Origin: Clostridioides difficile ATCC 9689 = DSM 1296
GTDB taxonomy: Bacteria; Bacillota; Clostridia; Peptostreptococcales; Peptostreptococcaceae
NCBI RefSeq assembly: GCF_001077535.1
Contig: NZ_CP011968.1
Location: 62,001-126,000, forward strand
Direction: 5' to 3'
DNA length: 64,000 nucleotides
Each line of letters starts with the position of its first letter. Position 1 is the first letter of the stretch. Of this stretch, positions 45,770-56,516 are shown one piece after another. The position numbers were made by a program, and so were the translations under genes. The notes under the pieces are model-generated. The model searched no databases, was not told the origin of the DNA, and saw only the letters and a list, made by a program, of their open reading frames with translations.

Positions 45770-46081
45770 ATGGCTAAGAATGAAAAAATAAGAATAAGAT
45801 TAAAATCATATGATCACAAATTATTAGATTTTTCAGCAGGTAAAATAGTTGAAACTGCTAAAAAGGCTGGATCACAAGTTTCAGGACCTGTGCCTCTACC
45901 AACAGAAAAACAAGTTGTAACTATATTAAGAGCTGTACATAAGTACAAAGACTCTAGAGAACAATTTGAAATAAGAACTCATAAAAGACTAATCGACATA
46001 GCTAATCCAACACCTAAGACAGTTGACTCATTAATGAGATTAGACTTACCAGCAGGTGTAGATATAGAAATAAAATTATAA
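45770..46081 (+). CDS. rpsJ: Ribosomal protein S10 (uS10)
   Basis: 103-residue 30S head protein, also known as NusE for its role with NusB in antitermination. R-I-R-L-K-S-Y-D-H is diagnostic. AAAGGAGGG precedes ATG 45770. First gene of the S10 operon, after a leader of about 270 bases. Confidence 0.97.
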   Translation: MAKNEKIRIRLKSYDHKLLDFSAGKIVETAKKAGSQVSGPVPLPTEKQVVTILRAVHKYKDSREQFEIRTHKRLIDIANPTPKTVDSLMRLDLPAGVDIEIKL

Positions 46082-46172
46082 GAACCCCTAAGATATTATC
46101 CTATAGATGATTATCTTAGAATGATTACTCTAAAAGATGTAATCCGCTGTAAGAATTATAGGAGGTGCTAAT

Positions 46173-46802
46173 ATGAAAGGAATATTAGGCAAAAAAGTTG
46201 GTATGACTCAAATATTCACTGATAAAGGTGTAGTTATACCTGTAACAGCTGTTGAAGCAGGGCCTATGGTCGTTACTCAAATAAAAACAGTTGATAAAGA
46301 TGGATACAATGCTATACAAATAGGTTTTGAAGATGCTAAAGAAAAAGCTTTAAACAAACCTAAAAAAGGACATTTAGCTGCTGCTAATGTTTTAAAGAAA
46401 CATTTAAAAGAATTTAGAGTAGATTCTGTAGAAGGATACACAGTAGGACAAGAAATAAAAGCTGATGTATTTGAAGCAGGTGCAAAAATAGATGTTACTG
46501 GAATAAGTAAAGGTAAGGGATTCCAAGGTCCAATAAAAAGACATGGACAAAGTAGAGGTCCTGAAACTCACGGTTCTAGATACCACAGAAGACCAGGTTC
46601 AATGGGAGCTTGTTCTTACCCAGGTAGAGTATTTAAAAACAAAAAATTAGCTGGACATATGGGAAGCGTAAAGGTAACAGTTCAAAACTTAGAGGTTGTT
46701 AAAGTAGATGCTGACAAGAACCTTATATTAGTTAAAGGGGCTATACCAGGAGCTAAAGGTTCAGTAGTAACTATAAAAGAAGCTATAAAGGTTTCTAAAT
46801 AA
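46173..46802 (+). CDS. rplC: Ribosomal protein L3 (uL3)
   Basis: 209-residue protein whose central loop reaches the peptidyl-transferase centre ([12 protein letters not shown] region). AGGAGGTG lies upstream. The 91-base gap after rpsJ contains two small hairpins (46088-46119 and 46123-46144). Its stop overlaps the spacer that leads to rplD. Confidence 0.97.
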   Translation: MKGILGKKVGMTQIFTDKGVVIPVTAVEAGPMVVTQIKTVDKDGYNAIQIGFEDAKEKALNKPKKGHLAAANVLKKHLKEFRVDSVEGYTVGQEIKADVFEAGAKIDVTGISKGKGFQGPIKRHGQSRGPETHGSRYHRRPGSMGACSYPGRVFKNKKLAGHMGSVKVTVQNLEVVKVDADKNLILVKGAIPGAKGSVVTIKEAIKVSK

Positions 46803-46831
46803 TGACTAACCTAGAGAAAGGAGGAATAACA

Positions 46832-47455
46832 ATGCCAAAATTAAATGTACTAAATGTTAGTGGACAAAACGTTGGAGAAATAGAATTATCAGATTCTATA
46901 TTTGGCGTAGAAGTTAATGGACATGTTTTATACGAAGTTGTAAAAAATCAATTAGCAAATAAGAGACAAGGAACTCAATCTGCTAAAACTAGAGCAGAAG
47001 TTAGAGGTGGCGGAAGAAAACCTTGGAAACAAAAAGGAACAGGTAGAGCAAGACAAGGTTCTACAAGATCTGTACAATGGGTAGGTGGAGGAGTTGCTTT
47101 TGCACCTAAACCAAGAAGCTACAAATATACATTACCTAAGAAGGTAAGAAGATTAGCTATGAAGAGTGCTTTATCTTCAAAAGTTCAAAATAGTGAAGTT
47201 ATAGTATTAGATGCATTAAACATGGATGCTCCTAAGACTAAAGAATTTGCTCAAATATTAAACAATATAAATGCTGCTAAAAAAGCTTTAGTAGTTATAG
47301 CTGACAAAAACGATAACGTAATAAAATCAGCTAGAAATATAGAAGGTGTTCAAACTGCATTAGTTAATACTATGAATGTATATGATATATTAAAATACGA
47401 TTCATTTATAATAACTACAGATGCTGTTAAAAAAGTGGAGGAGGTGTACGCATAA
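46832..47455 (+). CDS. rplD: Ribosomal protein L4 (uL4)
   Basis: 207 residues. The internal extended loop has the [18 protein letters not shown] stretch that reaches the exit tunnel and affects macrolide response. ATG 46832 follows AAAGGAGGA; an earlier ATG at 46802 adds ten residues and overlaps the ribosome-binding site. It shares one base with rplW. In E. coli L4 represses its own operon; whether that applies here is unknown. Confidence 0.96.
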   Translation: MPKLNVLNVSGQNVGEIELSDSIFGVEVNGHVLYEVVKNQLANKRQGTQSAKTRAEVRGGGRKPWKQKGTGRARQGSTRSVQWVGGGVAFAPKPRSYKYTLPKKVRRLAMKSALSSKVQNSEVIVLDALNMDAPKTKEFAQILNNINAAKKALVVIADKNDNVIKSARNIEGVQTALVNTMNVYDILKYDSFIITTDAVKKVEEVYA

Positions 47456-47745
47456 TGACTAATCCACATGATGTAATAATAAGACCAGTTGTAACTGAGC
47501 ACAGTATGGCTGAAATGGGTGAAAAAAAATACACTTTTGTTGTGGCTAAAGATGCGAACAAAACTGAAATAAAAAAAGCAGTAGAAAAAGTATTCGGAGT
47601 TAGTGTTGATAAAGTAAATACTTTAAACTACGATGGAAAAGTTAAAAGAATGGGTAGAACTCAAGGAAGAACATCAAGCTTTAAGAAAGCAGTAGTTAAA
47701 TTAACTGCTGATAGTAAAGAAATAGAATTCTTCCAAGGAATGTAG
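47455..47745 (+). CDS. rplW: Ribosomal protein L23 (uL23)
   Basis: 96-residue protein at the tunnel exit, docking site for trigger factor and signal recognition particle. It begins one base inside the rplD stop codon (TAATG), with GGAGGTG located in rplD. I-I-R-P-V-V-T-E near the start is typical. Confidence 0.96.
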   Translation: MTNPHDVIIRPVVTEHSMAEMGEKKYTFVVAKDANKTEIKKAVEKVFGVSVDKVNTLNYDGKVKRMGRTQGRTSSFKKAVVKLTADSKEIEFFQGM

Positions 47746-47774
47746 TATTATAACAAACGAAGGAGGGAAAACAG

Positions 47775-48605
47775 ATGGCTATAAAAAAGTTTAGACCAAC
47801 TTCTCCTGCCTTAAGACAAATGACAGTTTTAGTTTCTGATGAAATAACATGTAATCAACCAGAAAAATCTCTTTTAGTTAACTTAAAGAAAAATGCTGGT
47901 AGAAACGTACATGGTAGAATAACTGTTCGTCATAGAGGTGGAGGACAAAAAAGAAAATATAGAATAATAGATTTTAAAAGAGATAAAGATGGTATACCTG
48001 CTAAGGTTGCTACTATAGAATATGATCCAAACAGAACTGCAAATATCGCATTATTAAACTATGCTGATGGAGAAAAAAGATATATATTAGCTCCAGTTGG
48101 AATTAACGTTGGAGATACTATATTATCAGGATTAGGTGCTGATATAAAACCAGGAAACTGTTTAGCATTAAAAGATATGCCAGTTGGTACTATCATTCAT
48201 AATATAGAATTAAAGCCAGGAAAAGGAGCTCAATTAGTTAGATCTGCTGGAGTTTCTGCACAATTAATGGCTAAAGAAGGAAAAAATGCTTTATTAAGAT
48301 TACCATCAGGTGAGATGAGATTAGTAAGCATAAACTGTAAAGCTACTATAGGTCAAGTTGGAAATATAGAGCATGGTAACGTAGTTATCGGTAAAGCAGG
48401 TAGAAAAAGACATATGGGAATAAGACCTACTGTAAGAGGTTCTGTAATGAACCCTAATGACCATCCACACGGTGGAGGGGAAGGTAGATCTCCAATAGGT
48501 AGACCATCTCCTGTTACTCCATGGGGTAAACCAGCTCTTGGATACAAAACTAGAAAGAAAAATAAAGCTTCAAATAAACTAATAGTATCAAGAAGAACTA
48601 AGTAG
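47775..48605 (+). CDS. rplB: Ribosomal protein L2 (uL2)
   Basis: 276 residues. Needed for subunit association and peptidyl-transferase activity. The conserved histidine lies in [24 protein letters not shown] precedes the ATG. Full length, with the basic C-terminus R-R-T-K. Confidence 0.98.
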   Translation: MAIKKFRPTSPALRQMTVLVSDEITCNQPEKSLLVNLKKNAGRNVHGRITVRHRGGGQKRKYRIIDFKRDKDGIPAKVATIEYDPNRTANIALLNYADGEKRYILAPVGINVGDTILSGLGADIKPGNCLALKDMPVGTIIHNIELKPGKGAQLVRSAGVSAQLMAKEGKNALLRLPSGEMRLVSINCKATIGQVGNIEHGNVVIGKAGRKRHMGIRPTVRGSVMNPNDHPHGGGEGRSPIGRPSPVTPWGKPALGYKTRKKNKASNKLIVSRRTK

Positions 48606-48639
48606 TAAATTTATTTTTGCTCGGAAAGGAGGAATATAA

Positions 48640-48921
48640 ATGTCAAGATCAACTAAAAAAGGGCCTTTTGTCCATGCAAGACTTTTAAAGAAGATAGAAG
48701 CTATGAATGCTAGTGGAAATAAAGAAGTTATAAAAACTTGGTCAAGATCTTCAACTGTATTTCCACAAATGGTAGAAAACACTATAGCTGTTCATGATGG
48801 AAGAAAACATGTTCCAGTATATATAACAGAAGATATGGTTGGACATAAATTAGGTGAGTTCGTTCCTACTAGAACTTTCAAAGGACATAAGGATGACGAA
48901 AAATCTAATAAGAGAAAATAA
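48640..48921 (+). CDS. rpsS: Ribosomal protein S19 (uS19)
   Basis: 93 residues, 30S head, contacting S13 and the large subunit through bridges. [11 protein letters not shown] opening and G-H-K-L-G-E-F are diagnostic. AAAGGAGGA upstream. Confidence 0.97.
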   Translation: MSRSTKKGPFVHARLLKKIEAMNASGNKEVIKTWSRSSTVFPQMVENTIAVHDGRKHVPVYITEDMVGHKLGEFVPTRTFKGHKDDEKSNKRK

Positions 48922-48952
48922 TTAAATTATGACTAAGAAAGGAGGAATAACA

Positions 48953-49288
48953 ATGGAAGCAAAAGCTACTGCTAAATACGTACGTGTATCACCAAGAAAA
49001 GCAGGCCAAATATGTGACCTTGTTAGAGGAAAGAATGTTGATGAAGCATTAGCAATATTAAAGTTTACTCCAAGAGGAGCAGCTTCAATAATAGCTAAGG
49101 TTGTAAAATCAGCTAAAGCTAACGCAGAAAACAATCACGAAATGGATACTGAAAAATTATATATAGCATCAATAGTTGCTAATCAAGGACCAACAATGAA
49201 GAGATTCATGCCTAGAGCTATGGGTCGTGCAACTACAATAAGAAAAAGAACTTCTCATATAGAGGTTGTTGTTAAAGAAAAAAAATAA
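48953..49288 (+). CDS. rplV: Ribosomal protein L22 (uL22)
   Basis: 111 residues. Its beta-hairpin lines the exit tunnel ([10 protein letters not shown] region) and is a macrolide-resistance site. ATG 48953 follows AAAGGAGGA; the ATG at 48929 upstream overlaps that site and adds eight unconserved residues. Confidence 0.96.
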   Translation: MEAKATAKYVRVSPRKAGQICDLVRGKNVDEALAILKFTPRGAASIIAKVVKSAKANAENNHEMDTEKLYIASIVANQGPTMKRFMPRAMGRATTIRKRTSHIEVVVKEKK

Positions 49289-49310
49289 TTAATAGATAGG
49301 AGGGAAAGTA

Positions 49311-50126
49311 ATGGGTCAAAAGGTTAATCCACACGGCTTAAGGGTCGGTGTTATAAAAGATTGGGACTCAAGATGGTTCGCTACTGATAAAAAAGAGTTC
49401 GGAAACTTATTATTAGAAGACCATAATATACGTAAATTCTTAAAGAAAAGATTATACTCAGCTGGAGTTGCTAAGATAGAAATAGAAAGATCAGCTAACA
49501 AAATAAAAATGGACTTACACGTTGCTAAGCCTGGTGTAGTTATAGGAAGAGCTGGTGCAGGAATCGAAGCATTAAAAGCTGAATTAGAAAAAATGACAAA
49601 GAAAACTATAATAGTTAATATAGTAGAAGTAAGAAGTACAGATAAAAATGCTCAATTAGTAGCTGAGAATATAGCTTTAGCTATAGAGAGAAGGGTTGCT
49701 TTCAGAAGAGCAATGAAACAAGCTATACAAAGAGCAATGAAATCTGGTGCTAAAGGGATAAAAGTTTCTGCTTCAGGAAGATTAGGTGGAGCTGAAATGG
49801 CTAGAACTGAAGGTTATAGTGAAGGAAATGTGCCACTACAAACTTTAAGAGCAGATATAGATTATGGTTTCGCTGAAGCTGATACAACTTATGGAAAAAT
49901 CGGTATAAAAGTTTGGATATGTAATGGTGAAGTTTTACCAACTAGAGACGGTGTAAATCCAAGAGAAGAAAGCAGAAAGAGCGATAGAAGAGACAACAAG
50001 AGAGATAATAGAAGAAACGATAGAAGAGGAAATGACAGAAGAGGAAATGATAACAGAGGAAACTACAGAGGACAAAGACCTCAAGGTGGATCAAGACCTC
50101 AAAGAACTGAAAACAAAGGAAATTAA
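49311..50126 (+). CDS. rpsC: Ribosomal protein S3 (uS3) with a long low-complexity tail
   Basis: 271 residues against about 215-235 in most bacteria. The type II KH domain carries [13 protein letters not shown] near 65-77 and binds mRNA at the entry tunnel. The conserved body ends near residue 215. Residues 216-271 are an extra tail rich in Arg, Asn, Asp and Gly, with R-R-G-N-D repeats and RG/GQR motifs, probably disordered and RNA-binding. AGGAGGG precedes the ATG. The tail is in frame with normal codon use, so it is not a sequencing artefact. Its role is unknown. Confidence 0.96.
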
Positions 50127-50161
50127 TAATAGTTAGGTTCAAGGAAGGAGGAAAAATACTC

Positions 50162-50593
50162 ATGTTAATGCCAAAAAGAGTAAAGCGTCGTAGAGTTCAT
50201 AGAGGAAGCATGGCTGGGCAAGCTCATAAGGGTAATAAAGTTACTTATGGTGAGTTTGGATTAGTAGCATTAGAAGCTTCTTGGATAACTTCTAATCAAA
50301 TAGAAGCTGCCAGAATCGCGATGACTAGATATATAAAAAGAGGGGGAAAGGTTTGGATAAAAATATTCCCTCATAAACCAGTAACAAGAAAACCAGCAGA
50401 GACTCGTATGGGTGCAGGGAAAGGTTCTCCAGAATATTGGGTAGCTGTAGTTAAGCCAGGAAGAGTTATGTTTGAATTAGCAGGTGTTTCTGAAGATAAA
50501 GCAAGAGAAGCTATGAGACTTGCTGCACATAAATTACCAATCAAATGTAAATTTGTTAAAAAAGAAGATTTAGAAGTAAAGGGTGGTGAATAG
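50162..50593 (+). CDS. rplP: Ribosomal protein L16 (uL16)
   Basis: 143 residues, next to the A site and essential for 50S maturation. The [15 protein letters not shown] opening is canonical, so ATG 50162 is used. GGAAGGAGGA precedes it. rpmC starts one base after the stop. Confidence 0.97.
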
Positions 50594-50594
50594 G

Positions 50595-50798
50595 ATGAAA
50601 GCTAAAGAATTAAGAGATTTAACAAGCGAAGAGCTAATGAACAAATTAAACGACTTCAAAAGTGAATTATTTAGCTTAAGATTCCAATTAGCTACTGGTC
50701 AATTAGAAAATACAGCTAGAATAAAGTTTGTTAAGAAGGATATAGCAAAAGTTAAAACTGTTCTTGCTGAAAGAAAGTTATACGAAACTAGAGCTTAA
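50595..50798 (+). CDS. rpmC: Ribosomal protein L29 (uL29)
   Basis: 67-residue helical protein near the tunnel exit, with M-K-A-K-E-L-R-D-L at the start. ATG 50595 follows the rplP stop with one base between; GGTGG in rplP serves as the ribosome-binding site. The earlier in-frame GTG at 50583 is inside rplP. Confidence 0.95.
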   Translation: MKAKELRDLTSEELMNKLNDFKSELFSLRFQLATGQLENTARIKFVKKDIAKVKTVLAERKLYETRA

Positions 50799-50821
50799 TT
50801 TGGAAAGGAGGCTTTTTAAAC

Positions 50822-51076
50822 ATGGAAAGAGGAAGAAGAAAAGTTAGAATAGGCCGTGTTGTTAGTGATAAGATGGATAAAACAATAGTAGTAGCTGTTG
50901 AAGAATTCGTACGTCATCCACTATATAATAAACGTGTTAAGAGAACTAAGAAATTCAAGGCTCATGATGAAAAGAATATATGTAACATCGGAGATAGAGT
51001 TAAAATAATGGAAACTAGACCATTATCTAAAGATAAGAGATTCAGACTAGTTGAAGTTGTTGAGAAAGTTAAGTAG
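50822..51076 (+). CDS. rpsQ: Ribosomal protein S17 (uS17)
   Basis: 84-residue OB-fold protein that binds 16S rRNA helices 7 and 11. [13 protein letters not shown] is diagnostic. AAAGGAGG lies 9 bases before the ATG. Confidence 0.96.
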   Translation: MERGRRKVRIGRVVSDKMDKTIVVAVEEFVRHPLYNKRVKRTKKFKAHDEKNICNIGDRVKIMETRPLSKDKRFRLVEVVEKVK

Positions 51077-51101
51077 TTTTTGAAGAAGGAGGGATTACGA
51101 T

Positions 51102-51470
51102 ATGATACAACAAGAATCACGTCTAAGAGTTGCTGATAACTCAGGAGCTAAAGAACTTTTATGTATACGTGTTCTAGGCGGAAGTAAAAGAAGATATGGT
51201 AACATAGGCGACGTTATAGTTGCTACTGTTAAAAGTGCAACACCTGGTGGAGTTGTAAAAAAAGGTAAGGTTGTTAAAGCTGTTATAGTAAGAAGCAAAC
51301 AAGGCGTAAGACGTAATGACGGAAGCTATATATCTTTTGATGAAAATGCTGCTGTTATAATAAAGGACGATAAAACTCCAGTAGGAACTCGTATATTCGG
51401 GCCTGTTGCTAGAGAGTTAAGAGACAATGAATTCATGAAAATAGTTTCTCTTGCTCCAGAAGTACTATAA
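51102..51470 (+). CDS. rplN: Ribosomal protein L14 (uL14)
   Basis: 122 residues at the subunit interface, forming bridge B8 and the docking site of the silencing factor Rsf[18 protein letters not shown] opening is diagnostic. GAAGGAGGG precedes it. Confidence 0.97.
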   Translation: MIQQESRLRVADNSGAKELLCIRVLGGSKRRYGNIGDVIVATVKSATPGGVVKKGKVVKAVIVRSKQGVRRNDGSYISFDENAAVIIKDDKTPVGTRIFGPVARELRDNEFMKIVSLAPEVL

Positions 51471-51490
51471 TTAAGGAGGTGCAATAGGAC

Positions 51491-51799
51491 ATGATGCGTG
51501 TTAAAAAAGGTGACACTGTTGTAGTTATAGCAGGTAAAGATAAAGGTAAAAAAGGTTCAGTTTTAAAGGTATATCCTAAAACTAGCAAAGTGTTAGTTGA
51601 AGGTGTAAATGTAATAACTAAACATCAAAAACCAAGTGCTATGAACCAACAAGGTGGAATAATAAATAAAGAAGCCCCAATACACATATCTAATGTAATG
51701 CCATTTGATCCTGAAACAGGAAAAGGCGTTAGAGTAAGATATGAAGTAAAAGATGGGAACAAAGTAAGAGTATCAGCAAAGAGCGGAAAAGAATTATAA
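51491..51799 (+). CDS. rplX: Ribosomal protein L24 (uL24)
   Basis: 102-residue early assembly protein with a KOW motif ([16 protein letters not shown]). Two in-frame ATGs (51491, 51494) are both compatible with AAGGAGGTG at 51474-51482; I list the first. Confidence 0.95.
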   Translation: MMRVKKGDTVVVIAGKDKGKKGSVLKVYPKTSKVLVEGVNVITKHQKPSAMNQQGGIINKEAPIHISNVMPFDPETGKGVRVRYEVKDGNKVRVSAKSGKEL

Positions 51800-51828
51800 T
51801 AAATATTGCTTGAAAGGAGGGACCTTAA

Positions 51829-52371
51829 ATGGCTTCTAGATTACAAGAAAAATACATGAAAGAAGTTGCTCCTGCTTTAATGGAGAAATTTGGATACAAA
51901 AACGTAATGGAGATACCTAAGTTAAATAAAATAGTTATTAACATGGGTATAGGTGACGCTAGAGAAAATCCAAAAGGATTAGAAAAAGGCGTTGAAGAAT
52001 TAGAAATGATATCAGGACAAAAGCCTGTTATAACTAAAGCTAGAAAATCTGTTGCTAACTTCAAATTAAGAGAAGGAATGCCAATAGGAACAAAAGTTAC
52101 ATTAAGAGCTGACAAAATGTTCTACTTTATGGACAAATTAGTTTCAGTTTCTTTACCAAGAGTTAGAGACTTTAGAGGAGTTAACCCTAATGCTTTTGAT
52201 GGTAGAGGAAATTATGCTTTAGGAGTTAAAGAACAATTAATATTCCCTGAAATAGAATATGATAAAATAGATAAAGTAAGAGGAATGGATATAATATTTG
52301 TTACTACAGCAAAAACTGACGAAGAAGCTCGTGAATTATTAAAATTATTAGGAATGCCATTTTCTAAGTAA
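51829..52371 (+). CDS. rplE: Ribosomal protein L5 (uL5)
   Basis: 180 residues, binds 5S rRNA and contacts S13. L-Q-E-K-Y and G-D-A-R-E-N are typical. AAAGGAGGG upstream. The 17-base gap to rpsN contains the next ribosome-binding site. Confidence 0.97.
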   Translation: MASRLQEKYMKEVAPALMEKFGYKNVMEIPKLNKIVINMGIGDARENPKGLEKGVEELEMISGQKPVITKARKSVANFKLREGMPIGTKVTLRADKMFYFMDKLVSVSLPRVRDFRGVNPNAFDGRGNYALGVKEQLIFPEIEYDKIDKVRGMDIIFVTTAKTDEEARELLKLLGMPFSK

Positions 52372-52388
52372 GCAAAGGAGGGATTCCC

Positions 52389-52574
52389 GTGGCTAGAAAA
52401 GCGATGGTTGTTAAGCAACAAAGAAAGCAAAAGTACGCTACTAGAGAATACACTAGATGTACTATATGCGGAAGACCGCATTCAGTTTTGAAAAAATTTG
52501 GTATATGCCGTATATGCTTTAGAGAATTAGCTTATAAAGGTCAAATACCTGGTGTTAGAAAAGCAAGCTGGTAG
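52389..52574 (+). CDS. rpsN: Ribosomal protein S14, zinc-binding form (uS14)
   Basis: 61-residue short S14, starting with GTG 52389 after AAAGGAGGG. Four cysteines (24, 27, 40, 43) bind zinc. The long zinc-free S14 used by some Firmicutes under zinc starvation is not in this window. Confidence 0.96.
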   Translation: MARKAMVVKQQRKQKYATREYTRCTICGRPHSVLKKFGICRICFRELAYKGQIPGVRKASW

Positions 52575-52606
52575 AAGTTTGATTAGAATGGAAGGAGGGC
52601 AACAAA

Positions 52607-53005
52607 ATGACAATGACAGATCCAATTGCAGATATGCTTACTCGTATAAGAAATGCTAATGTTGTTAAGCATGAAACTGTAGATGTTCCAGCTTCTAATA
52701 TGAAGAAAGAATTAGCTAGAATCTTATTAGAAGAAGGTTTCATAAGAGGTTATGATGTTATAGAAGATGGAAAACAAGGTATCATAAGAATACAACTAAA
52801 GTACGGACAAGAAGGCGAAAGAGTTATAACAGGTCTTAAGAAAATATCTAAGCCTGGAATGAGAGTTTACGCTGCTAACCATGAGATACCAAAAGTATTA
52901 AACGGATTAGGAATATCAGTTATATCTACTTCAAAAGGAATATTAACTGACAAGCAAGCTAGAAAAGAAAATGTTGGTGGAGAAGTAATCTGCTACGTTT
53001 GGTAA
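52607..53005 (+). CDS. rpsH: Ribosomal protein S8 (uS8)
   Basis: 132 residues, primary binder of central-domain 16S r[17 protein letters not shown] opening is canonical. GAAGGAGGG precedes ATG 52607. In E. coli S8 represses the spc operon; that was not tested here. Confidence 0.97.
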   Translation: MTMTDPIADMLTRIRNANVVKHETVDVPASNMKKELARILLEEGFIRGYDVIEDGKQGIIRIQLKYGQEGERVITGLKKISKPGMRVYAANHEIPKVLNGLGISVISTSKGILTDKQARKENVGGEVICYVW

Positions 53006-53035
53006 TTAATATGAACAATGTAAGGAGGTGCGACC

Positions 53036-53578
53036 ATGTCAAGAATAGGTGTTAAGCCAATAATAATACCAGCAGGTGTTGAAGTTACTATAGCTGAAGG
53101 AAATTTAGTTACAGTAAAAGGTCCAAAAGGAACTTTAACTAAACAATTAAGTGCTGAGTTAAACATAAAAAAAGAAGAAAATACAATAATGGTTGAAAGA
53201 CCAACTGATAATAAAAAACATAGATCTTTACACGGACTAACTAGAACTTTATTAGATAATATGGTTGTAGGTGTAAATACTGGTTTCGAAAAGAAATTAG
53301 AATTAAAAGGTGTTGGATATAGAGCTCAAAAACAAGGAAAGAAATTAGTTATGAACTTAGGTTTCTCTCATCCAGTTGAAATGGAAGATCCAGAAGGAAT
53401 AACTGTTGAAGCTCCAAACCAAACAGAGTTAATAGTAAAAGGTATAGACAAGCAATTAGTAGGGAATTATGCTGCTAAGATAAGAGCTTGGAGAAAGCCA
53501 GAGCCATACAAAGGTAAAGGTATAAAATACGTTGATGAAGTAATCAGACGTAAAGAAGGAAAAACTGGTAAAAAATAA
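53036..53578 (+). CDS. rplF: Ribosomal protein L6 (uL6)
   Basis: 180 residues made of two similar domains, near the factor-binding centre. [11 protein letters not shown] opening and the G-Y-R-A-Q and P-E-P-Y-K-G-K-G-I motifs are diagnostic. AAGGAGGTG upstream. Confidence 0.97.
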   Translation: MSRIGVKPIIIPAGVEVTIAEGNLVTVKGPKGTLTKQLSAELNIKKEENTIMVERPTDNKKHRSLHGLTRTLLDNMVVGVNTGFEKKLELKGVGYRAQKQGKKLVMNLGFSHPVEMEDPEGITVEAPNQTELIVKGIDKQLVGNYAAKIRAWRKPEPYKGKGIKYVDEVIRRKEGKTGKK

Positions 53579-53613
53579 TACCAAAACTTAAACGCTAGAA
53601 AGGAGTGAGCTAG

Positions 53614-53982
53614 GTGTTAAAAAAGGCTGATAAAAATGCTAATAGACTTCAAAGACATAAGAGAGTTCGTAGAAAAATAAGCGGTACTTCTCAAAGACCA
53701 AGATTATGTGTATTTAGAAGTGCTAACAATATATATGCTCAAATAATAGATGACACAAAAAGAGTAACTCTAGTTGCTGCATCTTCTTTAGAAGCAGAAG
53801 TTAAGAGTGCTGTCAATCATACAGGAAACAAGGAAGCAGCTAAGAAAGTTGGAGAATTAGTTGCTAAAAAAGCTGTTGAAAAAGGAATCACTGAAGTTGT
53901 ATTTGACAGAGGTGGATACTTATATCATGGAAGAATTCAAGAATTAGCTGAAGGTGCTAGAGAAGCTGGTCTTAAGTTCTAA
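53614..53982 (+). CDS. rplR: Ribosomal protein L18 (uL18)
   Basis: 122 residues, binds 5S rRNA with L5. It starts with GTG 53614 after [19 protein letters not shown] and the C-terminal [11 protein letters not shown] are diagnostic. Confidence 0.96.
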   Translation: MLKKADKNANRLQRHKRVRRKISGTSQRPRLCVFRSANNIYAQIIDDTKRVTLVAASSLEAEVKSAVNHTGNKEAAKKVGELVAKKAVEKGITEVVFDRGGYLYHGRIQELAEGAREAGLKF

Positions 53983-54002
53983 TACGAAGGAGGGAAAAAT
54001 AC

Positions 54003-54512
54003 ATGCTACGTCGTAAGCCGATAGATGCAGGACAACTTGACTTACAAGAAAAAGTTGTTGAAGTAAGACGTGTTACTAAGGTTGTAAAAGGTGGTAGAAA
54101 TTTCAGATTTGCAGCATTAGTAGTTGTTGGAGATGAAAACGGACACGTTGGTATAGGTGCTGGGAAAGCAATGGAAGTACCAGACGCTATAAAAAAAGCA
54201 GTTGAAGATGCTAAGAAAAATCTAATAGTAGTGCCAATAGTTGGGACTACAATTCCTCACGAAGTACGCGGACACTTTGGTGCTGGAAATATATTAATAA
54301 TGCCTGCTGTAGAAGGTACAGGAGTAATAGCTGGGGGACCTGCTAGAGCCGTACTTGAGCTAGCTGGACTAAAAGACGTTAGAGCTAAATCTTTAGGGTC
54401 TAACAATCCAAGAAATATGGTAAATGCTACAATAGAAGGACTTAATTCTCTAAAAACAGTTGAAGATATAGCTAAACTTAGAGGTAAAAAAGTTGAAGAA
54501 CTTCTAGGGTAA
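54003..54512 (+). CDS. rpsE: Ribosomal protein S5 (uS5)
   Basis: 169 residues, with a double-stranded-RNA-binding fold then an S5 C-terminal domain. It helps decoding accuracy, and its loop near G-G-R-N-F-R is a spectinomycin site. GAAGGAGGG precedes the ATG. Confidence 0.97.
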   Translation: MLRRKPIDAGQLDLQEKVVEVRRVTKVVKGGRNFRFAALVVVGDENGHVGIGAGKAMEVPDAIKKAVEDAKKNLIVVPIVGTTIPHEVRGHFGAGNILIMPAVEGTGVIAGGPARAVLELAGLKDVRAKSLGSNNPRNMVNATIEGLNSLKTVEDIAKLRGKKVEELLG

Positions 54513-54526
54513 GGAGGTAGTGTAAA

Positions 54527-54712
54527 ATGGCTAAATTACAAATAAAGTTAGTTAGAAGTGTTATAGGAACTACTCCTAACCAAAAAAAGAATGTTGAAGC
54601 GTTAGGATTAAGAAAAAGAGAACAAGTTGTTGTAAAAGAAGACAATGCTCAAACAAGAGGTATGATAAATAAAGTAAGTCACTTATTAGAAGTAACTGAA
54701 ATAGCTGAATAA
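54527..54712 (+). CDS. rpmD: Ribosomal protein L30 (uL30)
   Basis: 61-residue small protein with K-L-V-R-S-V-I-G and an L-G-L-R-K motif. AAGGAGGTAG precedes the ATG, 14 bases after rpsE. Confidence 0.95.
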   Translation: MAKLQIKLVRSVIGTTPNQKKNVEALGLRKREQVVVKEDNAQTRGMINKVSHLLEVTEIAE

Positions 54713-54744
54713 TTTTTATAAAGTAGTGCAAGGAGGTGCAATCC

Positions 54745-55188
54745 ATGAAGTTACATGAGTTAAAACCTGCTGAAGGTGCAGTAAGAGCTAAGAGAAGATT
54801 AGGTAGAGGTACTGCAACTGGACAAGGTAAAACTGCAGGACGTGGACAAAAAGGTCAATGGTCTCGTTCTGGTGGTGGAGTAAGAGTAGGATTTGAAGGT
54901 GGACAAATGCCACTAGCTAGAAGACTTCCTAAGAGAGGTTTCAATAACATATTTAAGAAAGTTTACACAGAAGTTAATGTTGAAGTTTTAAACAGATTTG
55001 AAAATGGAACAGAAATAACTGCAGAATTATTAAAATCTACTAAAACTATAAGCAAAATAGGTAAAGACGGAATTAAAATCTTAGGTGAAGGTAATTTAGA
55101 GAAAGCTTTAACTGTTAAAGCTGCTAAATTTACAGCTTCAGCTCAAGAAAAAATAGAAAAAGCTGGTGGAAAAGCAGAGTTAGTATAA
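54745..55188 (+). CDS. rplO: Ribosomal protein L15 (uL15)
   Basis: 147 residues. The Gly/Arg-rich N-terminal extension ([16 protein letters not shown]) threads into 23S rRNA. ATG 54745 follows AAGGAGGTG, which overlaps the GTG at 54736. Confidence 0.96.
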   Translation: MKLHELKPAEGAVRAKRRLGRGTATGQGKTAGRGQKGQWSRSGGGVRVGFEGGQMPLARRLPKRGFNNIFKKVYTEVNVEVLNRFENGTEITAELLKSTKTISKIGKDGIKILGEGNLEKALTVKAAKFTASAQEKIEKAGGKAELV

Positions 55189-55231
55189 TAACCTGCTAAT
55201 CTCCTAGCCAGTACAGGCGGGGTGAATTAGC

Positions 55232-56500
55232 GTGCTGTCAAAATTAAAACAAGCTTGGAAGATTAAAGCAGTAAGAAAAAAAGTAATGTATACACTTATG
55301 ATGATCGTGATATTCAGAATAGGTACTACTATACCAGTTCCAGGCATAGACACTAGTATTATACAAAAGATGGTAGGCGGCAATAGTCTACTTTCTCTGT
55401 ATAATATGTTTACTGGTGGAGCATTTAGTAACTTTTCACTATTTGCTTTAGGTATAAGTCCATATATCACTGCATCAATCATAATACAACTTCTAACAGT
55501 AGGTTTTGAAAGTTTAGCAGAACTTCAAAAATCTGGTGAAGAAGGAAAGAAAAAAATCAATAAGTACACTAAATATACAGCACTAGCTCTAGCAGTTGTA
55601 CAAGCTTTGGGAATTACATTAGGAATTGTAAGAAGTGCTTTAATATCAAATAGTGTGTTTTTTATCACAACTGTTGTAATAACATTAGTTTCAGCAAGTA
55701 TGTTAGTAATGTGGATTGGGGACAAAATTACTGAAAAAGGAATCGGTAATGGTAGTTCAGTAATAATATTTGCAGGTATAATATCAAGAATACCTACAGA
55801 TGTTATTAAAATATCGCAACAAGTTAAATCTGGCGAAGTTGCACCTTGGGTTATAGTGATTCTAGCTGTAGTTATATTACTTACAGTAACAGGAGTTACA
55901 TTTATACAAGAAGCAACTAGAAAGATACCTGTACAATATGCTAAAAGAGTTGTTGGAAGAAAAATGTATGGAGGACAAAGTTCTCATATACCAATGAAAG
56001 TTAACCAGTCAGGAGTTATGCCTATAATTTTTGCTAGTTCACTTTTAGCTTTCCCTCAAACAATAGCTATGTTTATGGGTCCAAATGCTCAGGCTTTTGT
56101 TCAAAAATACTTAAGTATGGCAACAGAACAAGGATTTTGGACATATAGATCAATTGAGATTCTACTTATAATTTTCTTCTCATATTTTTATACAACTGTA
56201 TCATTTAATACAGAAGACATATCTAAAAATATGAAAAATAATGGTGGATTTATACCAGGTATAAGACCAGGTGAGCCTACTATGGATTATTTAAATAGAA
56301 TTTTAACTAGATTAACTTTAGCTGGAGCTACTTTCTTAGCAATAATTGCTATGGTGCCAGCTCTTACAACACATTATATGAAAGTAAATATGAGTCTAGC
56401 TGGGACTTCATTGCTAATCGTTGTTGGAGTTGCTTTGGAGCTTAAGAGACAGTTAGAGTCAAACTTAGTTATGAGAAGCTATCAAGGTTTCTTAAAATAA
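55232..56500 (+). CDS. secY: Preprotein translocase subunit SecY
   Basis: 422-residue channel protein with ten transmembrane helices. It forms the SecYEG pore with SecE (28631-28852). I-G-T-T-I-P-V-P-G-I-D in the plug region and the long C5 loop around I-P-G-I-R-P-G are visible. It starts with GTG 55232 after GCGGGGTGA, a less perfect ribosome-binding site. adk begins 16 bases after the stop. Confidence 0.97.
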   Translation: MLSKLKQAWKIKAVRKKVMYTLMMIVIFRIGTTIPVPGIDTSIIQKMVGGNSLLSLYNMFTGGAFSNFSLFALGISPYITASIIIQLLTVGFESLAELQKSGEEGKKKINKYTKYTALALAVVQALGITLGIVRSALISNSVFFITTVVITLVSASMLVMWIGDKITEKGIGNGSSVIIFAGIISRIPTDVIKISQQVKSGEVAPWVIVILAVVILLTVTGVTFIQEATRKIPVQYAKRVVGRKMYGGQSSHIPMKVNQSGVMPIIFASSLLAFPQTIAMFMGPNAQAFVQKYLSMATEQGFWTYRSIEILLIIFFSYFYTTVSFNTEDISKNMKNNGGFIPGIRPGEPTMDYLNRILTRLTLAGATFLAIIAMVPALTTHYMKVNMSLAGTSLLIVVGVALELKRQLESNLVMRSYQGFLK

Positions 56501-56516
56501 AATGGAGATGGATAAT

